NCBI RefSeq assembly: GCF_947495455.1
Contig: NZ_CANLZC010000063.1
Span: forward strand, 1-33,973
Source of the DNA: an uncultured Shewanella sp.
GTDB lineage: Bacteria > Pseudomonadota > Gammaproteobacteria > Enterobacterales > Shewanellaceae
Direction: 5' to 3'
DNA: 33,973 bases
This document shows, piece by piece, positions 15,006-23,804 of this stretch (positions are counted from its first letter, which is position 1; every line of letters starts with the position of its first letter). Under the pieces are notes generated by a model. The model did no database searches and was not told the origin of the DNA. It saw nothing but the letters and a program-made list of their open reading frames with translations. Position numbers and translations under genes: made by a program.

Positions 15006-16055
15006 ATGAAATATTCCCGTGTTTTTATCAATAGTCTGGCCTATGAATTGGCTCCGGAAGTGGTTTCTACTGCCGAATTAGAGTCAAGGTTAGCCCCTTT
15101 ATACCAGAAGTTTAGGATCCCTATGGGGCAATTAGCTGCATTGACTGGAATACGCGAGCGTCGTTGGTGGCCAAAAGGGCATCGGCTATCTGATGGTGCC
15201 TTAGCAGCAGCCCATAAAACCCTTATAGAAACGGGAGTCGAAGTCGCTGATATTGGTGCGCTTGTGTATACGGGAGTGTGCCGCGATCAGCATGAGCCTG
15301 CAACGGCTTGTCGCATTGCTGCAGAGCTAGGTATGTCTAAGAATACGGCAATTTATGATATTAGTAATGCGTGTTTAGGTGTCTTATCTGGCATACTCGA
15401 TATTGCTAATCGTATTGAACTTGGACAAATAAAAGCGGGCCTTGTTGTGTCTTGTGAATCTGCCCGCCATATTGTGGATATCACCATTGATAAAATGTTA
15501 GCCCAGCCGTCAATGCAAAATTATGCTCAGTCACTTGCAACCTTAACGGGGGGATCCGGTGCTGTTGCCGTATTATTGACCGATGGTAGCTTGCCATTAA
15601 TTAATCAACGCAGTCATCAGTTATTAGGGGCCAGTCATTTGTCGGCGCCGGAACATCATGATTTGTGTCAATGGGGATTAGAAGAAGCGGGTCCACAACT
15701 TTACCGTGAATTTATGCGAACAAATGGCGTGAGTCTGCTAAAAGAAGGCGTCGCACTTGCCCGTCAAACATGGGTTCATTTTTTAGCTCAGCGAAACTGG
15801 TGTGTTGATCAAATCGATAAAGTGATTTGTCATCAAGTGGGCGAGTCAAATCGAAAGCAAGTGCTCAAGGCTCTGAATATTTCACAAGAAAAAGAATTCC
15901 CTACTTATCAAACTTTAGGCAATATGGGCACTGTCTCTTTGCCCGTCAGTGCGGCAATGGCCCACGATAAAGGCTTTTTAAATAAAGGTGATAAGGTGAG
16001 CTTTCTAGGAATAGGAAGTGGATTGAATTGTATGATGTTAGGGCTAAAATGGTAG
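15006..16055 (+). CDS. oleA: OleA, acyl-CoA head-to-head condensing enzyme
   Basis: Thiolase-superfamily enzyme that performs a non-decarboxylative Claisen condensation of two fatty acyl-CoAs to a beta-keto acid, the first step of long-chain olefin synthesis. In the 349-residue protein the catalytic cysteine is C123 in SNACLGV. H276 lies in ICHQVGE, N306 in LGNMGTVS, and the general-base glutamate is E97 in RDQHEPAT. The E-to-C spacing (26) and H-to-N spacing (30) agree with Xanthomonas OleA as I recall its numbering. First gene of oleABCD, directly behind a strong palindrome. In Shewanella the product is a C31 polyene made from polyunsaturated chains; whether that holds here depends on the strain's fatty acids. 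Confidence 0.95.
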   Translation: MKYSRVFINSLAYELAPEVVSTAELESRLAPLYQKFRIPMGQLAALTGIRERRWWPKGHRLSDGALAAAHKTLIETGVEVADIGALVYTGVCRDQHEPATACRIAAELGMSKNTAIYDISNACLGVLSGILDIANRIELGQIKAGLVVSCESARHIVDITIDKMLAQPSMQNYAQSLATLTGGSGAVAVLLTDGSLPLINQRSHQLLGASHLSAPEHHDLCQWGLEEAGPQLYREFMRTNGVSLLKEGVALARQTWVHFLAQRNWCVDQIDKVICHQVGESNRKQVLKALNISQEKEFPTYQTLGNMGTVSLPVSAAMAHDKGFLNKGDKVSFLGIGSGLNCMMLGLKW

Positions 16056-16157
16056 TGTGACAACAAATCATATGACCCTGCGCATGATGAGTTTTGCTCT
16101 ATACCCTTATGGGTATTTGCCTTTTTCCATAGTGAGTATTTGTACAATAGGACACAC

Positions 16158-17063
16158 ATGTTAGAGAATTTGCATCCGTTTAAACGTCATTTTTTGAATA
16201 GAAATGGTCATCAGCTACATTTTGTGAATGAAGGCGTTGGTGAACCTGTTGTGATGGTTCATGGCAATCCCAGTTGGTCATTTTATTATCGTGATTTGAT
16301 TACTAAATTAAGTGGTGAGTATCAGTGTATTGTGCCTGATCATATTGGCTGTGGTTTATCGGATAAACCCAATGATGTTGATTATGATTATACCTTGAAA
16401 AGTCGTATTGATGATCTTGAGGCTTTATTGGATAGTTTAGGGGTTAAGCAAGATATTACTTTAGTCGTTCACGATTGGGGAGGCATGATTGGCATGGGTT
16501 ATGCCGCGCGTTATCCAGATAGGATCAAACGTTTAGTTGTGCTTAACACAGGTGCTTTTCATTTACCTCAACAGAAAGCTTTTCCGTGGGCGTTATGGAT
16601 TTGCCGTAATACATTATTAGGCTCTGTATTGGTAAGAGGTTTTAATGCTTTCTCTTCTATTGCTTCTTATATCGGAGTGAAAAGAAAGCCTATGGCGCCG
16701 GCTATTCGTAAAGCCTATGTGGCGCCGTTTAATTCTTGGGCAAATCGCATTTCAACATTGCGTTTTGTACAAGACATTCCCTTAGCAAAAGGGGATCGTA
16801 ATTATGAGCTAGTCTCTGAGATCAGTGAGAGTTTATCGCAATTTAATGATATCCCTATGATTATTTGCTGGGGGTTGAAAGATTTTGTGTTTGATAAACA
16901 TTTTTTGGCCGAGTGGCGTACACGTTTCCCTCAAGCACAAGTTCATGAATTTGCTGATTGTGGTCACTATATTCTTGAAGATGCGACTGAAGAAGTGGTC
17001 AATCATATTGATGCTTTTATGTCTGCTAATCCCCTTAAAACAGATACAGTGACTGCCGCTTAA
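16158..17063 (+). CDS. oleB: OleB, beta-lactone decarboxylase (alpha/beta hydrolase)
   Basis: Haloalkane-dehalogenase-like alpha/beta hydrolase of 301 residues that decarboxylates the beta-lactone made by OleC, releasing the cis-olefin. HGNPSW (35-40) forms the halide/oxyanion region. The nucleophile is D106 in VVHDWGGM and the catalytic histidine is H270 in DCGHYILED. An acid residue around D242 (WGLKDF) completes the set. The ATG at 16158 was chosen because AGGA lies 5 nt upstream; a TTG at 16140 is in frame but less likely. It lies 102 bp after oleA and 46 bp before oleC. A simple dehalogenase is the alternative by sequence alone, but the oleACD neighbours settle the role. Confidence 0.94.
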   Translation: MLENLHPFKRHFLNRNGHQLHFVNEGVGEPVVMVHGNPSWSFYYRDLITKLSGEYQCIVPDHIGCGLSDKPNDVDYDYTLKSRIDDLEALLDSLGVKQDITLVVHDWGGMIGMGYAARYPDRIKRLVVLNTGAFHLPQQKAFPWALWICRNTLLGSVLVRGFNAFSSIASYIGVKRKPMAPAIRKAYVAPFNSWANRISTLRFVQDIPLAKGDRNYELVSEISESLSQFNDIPMIICWGLKDFVFDKHFLAEWRTRFPQAQVHEFADCGHYILEDATEEVVNHIDAFMSANPLKTDTVTAA

Positions 17064-17109
17064 TGTTAAACCCAAAAAAAGTTCAAATCTTGATCCAAAG
17101 GGAAAAGCC

Positions 17110-18873
17110 ATGTCATTGAATAGCGTCGATGAGGCTGCGAGTATGCACAAGCAGACACGGATGAACTTATGCCGTCATTTGGTGCGTGCGGCAAAAGAAA
17201 AACCGTCATTATTGGCGGTGGCAGTGCAAAAGAAACAGCGACATATTCGTAGCTTACAATCATTAACTTATGATGAAATGACCTTCTCTGAGTTGAATTT
17301 CAAAAGCGATCATATGGCTTTTTCTTTATTAGGGTATGGCTTAAAGCCTGGCATGAAAGCCGTATTAATGGTGACGCCTAGCATTGATTTTTTTGTTTTA
17401 ACTTTTGCCTTGTTTAAAGTGGGGATCATTCCTATTTTTGTGGATCCTGGCATGGGAGTTAACAATCTTAAACAATGCTTTGATGAAGCCGAGCCCGATA
17501 TTTTTATTGGGATCCCCAAAGCGCATTTAGCAAGACGTTTGCTTGGATGGGGTAAGAAAAGCATCAAACATTTTATTACAGTGGGTGGAGCGCATATTGG
17601 ACGCTTTAGCCCATGGGGAGGCGTACAGCTAGAGCAGCTGGTTAAGCGGACACCTAAGTCGGGTCGTTTTAGCATGGCGAGATTCGATGAAGATGAGATG
17701 GTGGCGATTTTATTCACCAGTGGCAGTACAGGTACACCAAAAGGGGTGGTTTATTCTCATGGTATGTTTGAAGCACAAATTCGTGCTTTAAAGGAAGATT
17801 ATGACATTCAGGTGGGAGAGCGAGATTTAGCCACTTTTCCATTGTTTTCATTATTTGGTCCTGCATTGGGAATGGCCTCTATTGTGCCTGATATGGATGC
17901 CAGTAAACCTATTACTGCCGATCCAGCACTCATTTTTGCGGCGATAGCCCGCTATCAATGCAGCAATATGTTTATTAATCCCGCATTAATCGAGCGTTTA
18001 GGTAAAGCGGGATTAGCACAAGTTCAAGTGCAAAAAACGAAGGGGCTTAACAGTATAAGCAGTATCAAAAGAGTGATTTCTGCTGGTGCGCCGGCGACGA
18101 TCAGCTCTGTGGTGCGATTTGGGCAACTCTTGTCTAAAGATGCCAAAATTTTAACCTCATATGGTGCGACAGAATCGCTTCCTTTGAGTCAAATTAGTCA
18201 TCATGATCTCCTCAATACGCGTGATGTGACTGACAATGGTGGTGGGATCTGTGTGGGCGAAGCCATTGGCGGTGTTGACATTAATGTGATTGATATTACT
18301 GAACATCCCATTAAACAATGGCAAAATCATCTGTGTTTACCGCCTTATGAGGTAGGAGAAATCGTCGTTAAAGGTCCTATGGTCAGTCAATCATACTATC
18401 GACGAGAGCAGGCGGATCAGTTAGCCAAAATTGTTGATGGTAATGCAATACGTCATAGAATGGGGGATTTAGGTTATTTGGATGATGCTGGAAAGCTGTG
18501 GATGTGCGGCCGAAAAGCACATAGAGTGGTTGTTCAAACACAGGACAAGATAAAAAACTATTATTCGATCCCCTGTGAGCGCATTTTTAACACTCATGCT
18601 CGTGTGAAACGTTCAGCCTTGGTTGGTGTCACACTTGATGGCAAGACGACACCGTTAATTTGTATTGAGAGTGAGACTGCTTTAACAAAAGAAGCCCAAA
18701 AAACCGTGATTGCAGAGCTCACGGTATTGGCCGGTGAATATCAAGTCACTTTGGGAATTGTCCATTTTTTATTTCATAAAGGGTTCCCCGTTGATATTCG
18801 ACATAATGCTAAAATTTTTAGAGAGAAATTGGCTGTTTGGGCTCAGAAAGAAATGGCGGTTAGTGGTCAATGA
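17110..18873 (+). CDS. oleC: OleC, beta-lactone synthetase (AMP-binding)
   Basis: ANL-superfamily enzyme of 587 residues that uses ATP to convert the beta-hydroxy acid from OleD into a beta-lactone. The P-loop motif LFTSGSTGTPKG begins near residue 201. SYGATESLPLS is near 349, the ribose-binding aspartate region MGDLGYLDDAG near 450, and the C-terminal lysine region NAKIFREKL near 565. The length matches OleC. The ATG has AAGGGA about 8 nt upstream. The 3' end overlaps oleD by 4 nt (ATGA), so the two are translationally coupled. Confidence 0.94.
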   Translation: MSLNSVDEAASMHKQTRMNLCRHLVRAAKEKPSLLAVAVQKKQRHIRSLQSLTYDEMTFSELNFKSDHMAFSLLGYGLKPGMKAVLMVTPSIDFFVLTFALFKVGIIPIFVDPGMGVNNLKQCFDEAEPDIFIGIPKAHLARRLLGWGKKSIKHFITVGGAHIGRFSPWGGVQLEQLVKRTPKSGRFSMARFDEDEMVAILFTSGSTGTPKGVVYSHGMFEAQIRALKEDYDIQVGERDLATFPLFSLFGPALGMASIVPDMDASKPITADPALIFAAIARYQCSNMFINPALIERLGKAGLAQVQVQKTKGLNSISSIKRVISAGAPATISSVVRFGQLLSKDAKILTSYGATESLPLSQISHHDLLNTRDVTDNGGGICVGEAIGGVDINVIDITEHPIKQWQNHLCLPPYEVGEIVVKGPMVSQSYYRREQADQLAKIVDGNAIRHRMGDLGYLDDAGKLWMCGRKAHRVVVQTQDKIKNYYSIPCERIFNTHARVKRSALVGVTLDGKTTPLICIESETALTKEAQKTVIAELTVLAGEYQVTLGIVHFLFHKGFPVDIRHNAKIFREKLAVWAQKEMAVSGQ

Positions 18874-19997
18874 CAATACAAGTTACTCTTTTTAAAGAAT
18901 TACATCATAAAGAGCAAGAAGCGTTAATTCAGCTTAAGTCAAAAGTGAAGCGAGTGTTTGTCACAGGCGCGGGTGGCTTCTTGGGACGGGCGATTTGTGA
19001 ACGTTTGATCGCTGTTGGTATTTCAGTCATCGGTTTTGCAAGAGGCTGTTACCCAGAACTGGAAGCACTTGGCGTGACTATGATCCAAGGGGATATCATT
19101 GATAAAGTTGCGCTGAAATCGGCCATGCAAGATTGTGATTTAGTCTTTCATGTGGCATCTAAAGCGGGAGTGTGGGGTAGCCGAGAAAGTTACTTTAATG
19201 CAAATGTACTGGGTGCTGAGAATGTTATTGCCGCTTGTCGTGAGTCTACTATTTCAACGCTTGTGTACACCAGTACGCCGAGTGTTACCTTTTCGGGGGC
19301 AGATGAAGTCAATATTGATGAAACGGCCCCTTATGCGAGTCAATTTTTAAATCATTATGGTGAATCTAAAGCGATTGCTGAGCAAAAAATGCTTGCCGCC
19401 AATGGCAGTGCTTTAGCCAATCATAGTGTGCTATCCACAGTGGCATTAAGGCCGCATCTAATATGGGGGCCAAAGGATCCGCATTTGGTTCCACGAGTGA
19501 TTGAAAGAGCACAGCGGCGCAAGTTAAAATTGGTGGGTATGCAAGATAAGAAAGTCGATACCTTGTATATTGCTAATGCGGCTTACGCCCATATATTAGC
19601 GGCGATCGCGTTGGTTTCACCGAGTTTTAAAAATCAAGCAGCCGATGCTCAAGTGGCTGGTAAAGCTTATTTTATCAGTAATGATGAACCTATCACTATG
19701 AGCGATATGCTGAACCGTATTTTAAGGTGTAAAGGATTACCTGAGGTGACGAAAAGAGTGCCTGCTTCTCTTGCTTATCTCGTCGGTGGGGCTTTAGAAA
19801 TGCTTTATGGTTTATTGAATAAACAAAATGAGCCTATTATGACCCGCTTTGTGGCATGTCAATTATCGACTCATCATTATTTTGACATCAGTGCAGCCAA
19901 ACAAGATTTAGGGTATGAAGCCTTAATTAGCATTGATGAAGGGATGAAACGTTTAACCCAATGGTTAAATAAACATGAATCGATTGAGTATACCTAA
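18870..19997 (+). CDS. oleD: OleD, 2-alkyl-3-oxoalkanoate reductase
   Basis: Extended short-chain dehydrogenase of 375 residues that reduces the beta-keto acid from OleA to a beta-hydroxy acid with NADPH. The dinucleotide-binding motif TGAGGFLG is at 32-39. The catalytic residues are S135 or T136 in VYTSTPSV, Y163 and K167 in YGESK. The 3-beta-hydroxysteroid dehydrogenase-like family and the position overlapping oleC by 4 nt identify it as OleD. It ends the ole operon; a hairpin follows about 40 bp downstream. Confidence 0.94.
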   Translation: MTIQVTLFKELHHKEQEALIQLKSKVKRVFVTGAGGFLGRAICERLIAVGISVIGFARGCYPELEALGVTMIQGDIIDKVALKSAMQDCDLVFHVASKAGVWGSRESYFNANVLGAENVIAACRESTISTLVYTSTPSVTFSGADEVNIDETAPYASQFLNHYGESKAIAEQKMLAANGSALANHSVLSTVALRPHLIWGPKDPHLVPRVIERAQRRKLKLVGMQDKKVDTLYIANAAYAHILAAIALVSPSFKNQAADAQVAGKAYFISNDEPITMSDMLNRILRCKGLPEVTKRVPASLAYLVGGALEMLYGLLNKQNEPIMTRFVACQLSTHHYFDISAAKQDLGYEALISIDEGMKRLTQWLNKHESIEYT

Positions 19998-20034
19998 AAA
20001 TAAATGCTAAATGAAAGTGGGCTGTTTACTTATT

Positions 20035-20065
20035 GTGGTTAGCAGCATGGGCGTAATCTAACCAC
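20035..20065 (+). terminator. Hairpin after oleD
   Basis: GTGGTTAG (20035-20042) and CTAACCAC (20058-20065) form a perfect 8-bp stem with a 15-nt loop, starting 38 bp after the oleD stop. It sits between oleD and the convergent coiled-coil gene. It lacks a U-run, so it is a weak or factor-dependent end. Confidence 0.45.
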
Positions 20066-20194
20066 TAATATTCAACAACCCCAGTAACGATGGCTAAAAA
20101 ATCGCTAACAGGCGCCCTAATCAATACAAATTGAAGCATCCTTATTTCGAGGCCATCCACTCACCATTTACTCGCATTTCATCTGCGGCACAAA

Positions 20195-21685
20195 TCATGG
20201 AAGCGCAGCATTCTTAGCCATAGAAAGAAAAATACGCTCACTTAATTTGATGGTGTCACTGAGTTCAATGGTATAAGGTGAAATAGCCACATTGGGTAAA
20301 TCTTTTGCATTGAGGCCATTGAACCACCAACCCGCTAATTGACATCCTGAACTTGTTATTTGTGAAGTGCATTGCGCACTTTCCATATCGGGTGCAGGAA
20401 CAGCGAATCGCTCAAGTAAGGCATGAAGAAAATCACGCGCTAATAACTCAGGCATTAAGTCGGCCTCTGCTTCATCCAATACCGTCACTGATTCAACCAA
20501 AAATGCCGATTCTGAAAAAGAAAATCTTGCCAAACTGCTGGTTGGAAGATAAGCCACTCCCTTTATTAAAGTGGCAAGTTCATCAACAGCAAGTTGTGGA
20601 TCAACGCTTATACGGTATTCATTGAGTAAGCTTTTATCTTCTACCACATTGAGCATCAGTGAAAAGGTTGGAATAAAAGCCTCAGTATCGCCTTCACGAG
20701 AAATAGCGCAAGTATAGTGTTCATCAACATAAAGATCAGTTGTAACGCTTTCATTAAGCAGCGCGTGTAGCGCTGTGGCTATATTCTGGGTGTCGTTTGT
20801 TAAAGGCCATTCAAAGGCGCCTGTTGGCATGATATTACCTATTAAAGGTGTTGCTAGTGTTTCAATGCTAGTTAATATACCAATGGGGACACCGTTTACT
20901 GAATCGTAGGCTTGGCCTCGATGCAATAATAATCTGGCTGAGCTTACAAAATCAAATGCTTGGATATCGCCATAGGCTTTAAGTTGAGTCAACTCCCCCC
21001 TTGACTCAAACGTGGCGGCATATAATGCCTGTTTTTCACTAAGATCCGCTGCAGCCGCATCAGCTTGGGCTAAAAACTGCGCCAGCTCATCAATATCATC
21101 TTCTAGCTTCTCAATCTCACCTTCTAGCTGCTCAATATTCCTGTCAAGATCAGCGATAAGCGTCTCTAATGGGTTAACAGTGTCTTGCTCATATTCTCTT
21201 TCTCTTTCTCTAAGGTTTTTATAGTGTTCATATTCAGCACTACAGTCATCTAGAGTACATTCACGATAAAGCTGTTTTGCCAGGGCTGTTGCTTCTTGTA
21301 ATTGCTCAAGGTGCTGGTAAGCTAATAAAAGTGCTTGTGTTTGTTCAAGTCTATCGTGAGTAAATGTTTCTAGCTGACTTGTTGTTAATTGTAATTGGGC
21401 TGTGCTTTGGTCAAAACTCAGCTGTTTTTGTTCACGTTGCTGACGGTATATGTCATCGATCATGCTTGAATAATCTAAGTCCAGTTTTGTCTGCGTTATG
21501 GTTTCACAGGATCTTTCATCGCTTAACACTGTACGGCTAATCAGTTCATAGCCTGCGTAAGGAACATTGGGTGCTGTAGCGATTGACGTACTATCAGCGT
21601 TACTCGCGCCCAAGACCCCTAGCATTCCAAGCAAAAGCTGGGAGAGGTATCGTTTAAGGGGGAATTCTTTTGTTTTAATTTCCAT
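20195..21685 (-). CDS. Secreted coiled-coil protein, six-cysteine family, member 2
   Basis: I do not recognise this 496-residue protein. A signal peptide covers about residues 10-30 (LLLGMLGVLGASNA). A long helical, probably coiled-coil region spans about 75-230. C143 and C148 lie between its two halves, suggesting a disulfide-closed hairpin. A beta-rich part follows (about 260-400), then a helix and the tail C439-x8-C448-x3-GWWFNG. All six cysteines (60, 143, 148, 326, 439, 448) match in order those of the upstream 615-residue protein, so the two appear to be diverged paralogues. GGTGG lies 7 nt before the ATG. A hairpin separates it from its neighbour, so it may be expressed at a lower level. 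Likely location is periplasm or outside the cell; function unknown. Confidence 0.8.
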   Translation of the reverse strand: MEIKTKEFPLKRYLSQLLLGMLGVLGASNADSTSIATAPNVPYAGYELISRTVLSDERSCETITQTKLDLDYSSMIDDIYRQQREQKQLSFDQSTAQLQLTTSQLETFTHDRLEQTQALLLAYQHLEQLQEATALAKQLYRECTLDDCSAEYEHYKNLREREREYEQDTVNPLETLIADLDRNIEQLEGEIEKLEDDIDELAQFLAQADAAAADLSEKQALYAATFESRGELTQLKAYGDIQAFDFVSSARLLLHRGQAYDSVNGVPIGILTSIETLATPLIGNIMPTGAFEWPLTNDTQNIATALHALLNESVTTDLYVDEHYTCAISREGDTEAFIPTFSLMLNVVEDKSLLNEYRISVDPQLAVDELATLIKGVAYLPTSSLARFSFSESAFLVESVTVLDEAEADLMPELLARDFLHALLERFAVPAPDMESAQCTSQITSSGCQLAGWWFNGLNAKDLPNVAISPYTIELSDTIKLSERIFLSMAKNAALP

Positions 21686-21712
21686 ATTAAAACCACCAAG
21701 TTATGTTAAGGG

Positions 21713-21733
21713 CTCAATGCTTAAGCCATTGAG
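21713..21733. other. Inverted repeat in the coiled-coil gene gap
   Basis: CTCAATG (21713-21719) and CATTGAG (21727-21733) form a perfect 7-bp stem with a 7-nt loop. It lies 28 bp upstream of the 496-residue gene's start and could be an operator half or an RNA stem. No further support. Confidence 0.3.
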
Positions 21734-21779
21734 GTATAATCACTCGCCCTAATGTAAGGATTTAAAATGATAATGTTAA

Positions 21780-21802
21780 GGGAGCTCGTGTACCCAGCTC
21801 CC
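21780..21802 (-). terminator. Intercistronic hairpin after the 615-residue gene
   Basis: GGGAGCT (21780-21786) and AGCTCCC (21796-21802) form a GC-rich perfect 7-bp stem with a 9-nt loop, 18 bp past the stop of the 615-residue gene. The following minus-strand sequence is only mildly T-rich. Partial termination or 3'-end protection would make the downstream 496-residue protein less abundant; that is inference. Confidence 0.5.
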
Positions 21803-21820
21803 ATTTCATTCATTTAATGA

Positions 21821-23668
21821 CTATTCACTTCGCTCGGGAGGAAAGTTGATGGCGTAGTCATAGTTAATAAAGAAATAATCAGTGACGCTTTCACTCGATT
21901 CATAGTCATGGCTTTGCTCATAGGATGTCATCGCGCTAGAGCTGCCTCCCCAAATGGAACCGATACCATAGAAAAACCATCCACCCCAGCACTGATATCC
22001 CCAGCCGAATAGGCAAGTGCGATTGAGCCTATTGGAAAGCTGATTGGTATAAGATTCAGGAACGGGAACAAAGTCTAAATTAGGATCTTCTACCATACCT
22101 CGGCGGCCCACTGCATCAAGCACATCTTTAAGCAATCGAGCACGAACAACCTCTGTTAGCGCTTCTTTGTCATCATCGCTGAGCTTGTCATTATTCGCAT
22201 CGGCGGTAAATGTCATCTCAAAGGCTTGGCTATCAGCAAATTCTTCTGTGACTTCATTCTTGCTGCTACTGCTAAAGAAACCACGAGACTGAGTGACTTT
22301 TTTAACCACTTTTAAAAACTCACTGCGGTTAAAAGTCGCCTCATAAGAGACATTGGCTCTGACATCAAATGAATAGGCAATTGAGGGAGCTAAATACTCA
22401 CTAAAGTTATTGGAGTAGACGGCGAACTTTTCAGCTTGAGATAAGCCATCCGTTCCTTCGATCATAGTGCAAGAGGAGCTTAACAATAGTCCTACCTGTC
22501 CAGTAAAATTATCTGACCACCCATTTAGAATATTATCTTCGAGTGCTTCACCTGAACCATCAGGCATATTTTCAAAATCAAAGCTAGCACCAATACCGCC
22601 GATATTTAAATAAGTCCAGGCAAGGCCGGGGGCGATTGCAAGACCTGGGTTATTGACCAAAATTTCTGGCGGCACACCAATTGAAATGACTGGATTATAG
22701 ACGTCGACACGGCGAATATTTTTTCCGGGGTTAAGCGCTGCAAAAGCTGCGATATCATCCCCCCAAAGTGTTTGGTATTCCATATTAAGCTGACCACCAT
22801 AAATGCCAGCGATTTCTTTATACATGCCAGCAAGAAAGGCTTTTTCTTGAGACACTAACATCCTCATATTGTTAATCCTACTGGCATTTTCAGCTAACTC
22901 ATCTTCAAAATCATCTAAAATGCCATCAGCCTTTTCATACTCATATTCTGCATCGTAAAAAATGTCTTGAGCATCTCGTAAGAGGTTTTTTGCTAGAGTA
23001 TACTCATCTTTTGCGTCTTGGTATTCTTCATACTCAATTTCACAATAGTCACGCCAATCTTCTCCTTCAAATTCTGCATCTTCTCGGCAGTCATAAAAAT
23101 CATCTTTCGCATCATCCATGGCATATTCTGCATCACGCTTATCATCTTCTGCGTTTTTCATTTCAGTTTCAGCAGCATCCATAAGAAGTTCAGTATTCGC
23201 CACTTGTGCTCCTGCGATGTCCATTTCCACTTTAAAAGCCGTTGGAATTTTCTGGCCATTGTCATCAAGACGAAAGACGGGTAAATTATTCTCAATGACA
23301 GGGCGGCCGCTGTCATCGAGTTCAAATTCATAGATGCCATAATCGACAATCGTTGCAAGCAACTGCTCGGATAATAAAACAAGCGTAGTGTTTGCATTTT
23401 GCTCACTGGCTCTGACAACAGCCAGATCGGTACAATAACTTTGATTTTGGGGGGCGTAGTTTGTGAGTGACACTTGACCCTTCTCAGGCGGCGCCACATA
23501 AATGTCAGTACTGCTGGCACCATGAAACCATCGAGTGCTATCAAGATGGCTACTTGGCACGTTCACATCACTAATATAATCAGGGCTGATAACAGGCGTT
23601 GCGAATGCCTGTCCTCCTGCTACTGAGATAATACTGGCTAGTAGCCATTTTTTGACATTAAAACTCAT
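21821..23668 (-). CDS. Secreted acidic coiled-coil protein, six-cysteine family, member 1
   Basis: I do not recognise this 615-residue protein. A signal peptide is clear at residues 1-23 (ending AFA). Residues about 150-290 form a very acidic, tyrosine-rich helical stretch interrupted by C194 and C209, probably an antiparallel coiled-coil hairpin. A beta-rich region follows (about 320-440), then strand-helix-strand segments, and the tail C552-x7-C560-x2-GWFFYG with further aromatic and glycine residues. The cysteines (79, 194, 209, 400, 552, 560) match the order in the 496-residue neighbour. AAAGGA lies 8 nt before the ATG. It sits 136 bp after the membrane-anchored helical gene, suggesting one transcription unit. 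It is likely an exported structural or binding protein with disulfides; activity is unknown. Confidence 0.82.
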   Translation of the reverse strand: MSFNVKKWLLASIISVAGGQAFATPVISPDYISDVNVPSSHLDSTRWFHGASSTDIYVAPPEKGQVSLTNYAPQNQSYCTDLAVVRASEQNANTTLVLLSEQLLATIVDYGIYEFELDDSGRPVIENNLPVFRLDDNGQKIPTAFKVEMDIAGAQVANTELLMDAAETEMKNAEDDKRDAEYAMDDAKDDFYDCREDAEFEGEDWRDYCEIEYEEYQDAKDEYTLAKNLLRDAQDIFYDAEYEYEKADGILDDFEDELAENASRINNMRMLVSQEKAFLAGMYKEIAGIYGGQLNMEYQTLWGDDIAAFAALNPGKNIRRVDVYNPVISIGVPPEILVNNPGLAIAPGLAWTYLNIGGIGASFDFENMPDGSGEALEDNILNGWSDNFTGQVGLLLSSSCTMIEGTDGLSQAEKFAVYSNNFSEYLAPSIAYSFDVRANVSYEATFNRSEFLKVVKKVTQSRGFFSSSSKNEVTEEFADSQAFEMTFTADANNDKLSDDDKEALTEVVRARLLKDVLDAVGRRGMVEDPNLDFVPVPESYTNQLSNRLNRTCLFGWGYQCWGGWFFYGIGSIWGGSSSAMTSYEQSHDYESSESVTDYFFINYDYAINFPPERSE

Positions 23669-23804
23669 GTATATATTCCTTTATAAAAACATGTTAAAAA
23701 ATATTTGGCGGCATATTTGCCAACCACACTTTTTCTGCACAAAGGGTTGTTGAACCTAAGTACAAAAATTATTGACGACTATTATTTATCACTATTATTT
23801 ATTA

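Noticed and set aside
22990..23544. Open frames opposite and out of frame within the 615-residue gene
   Set aside because: They are low-complexity shadows of the acidic coiled-coil coding sequence, lack good ribosome sites and have no family features.
23705..23723. Small stem TTGGC/GCCAA between the helical gene and the 615-residue gene
   Set aside because: Only five base pairs in an AT-rich gap with no U-run in the reading direction; too weak to call a terminator.
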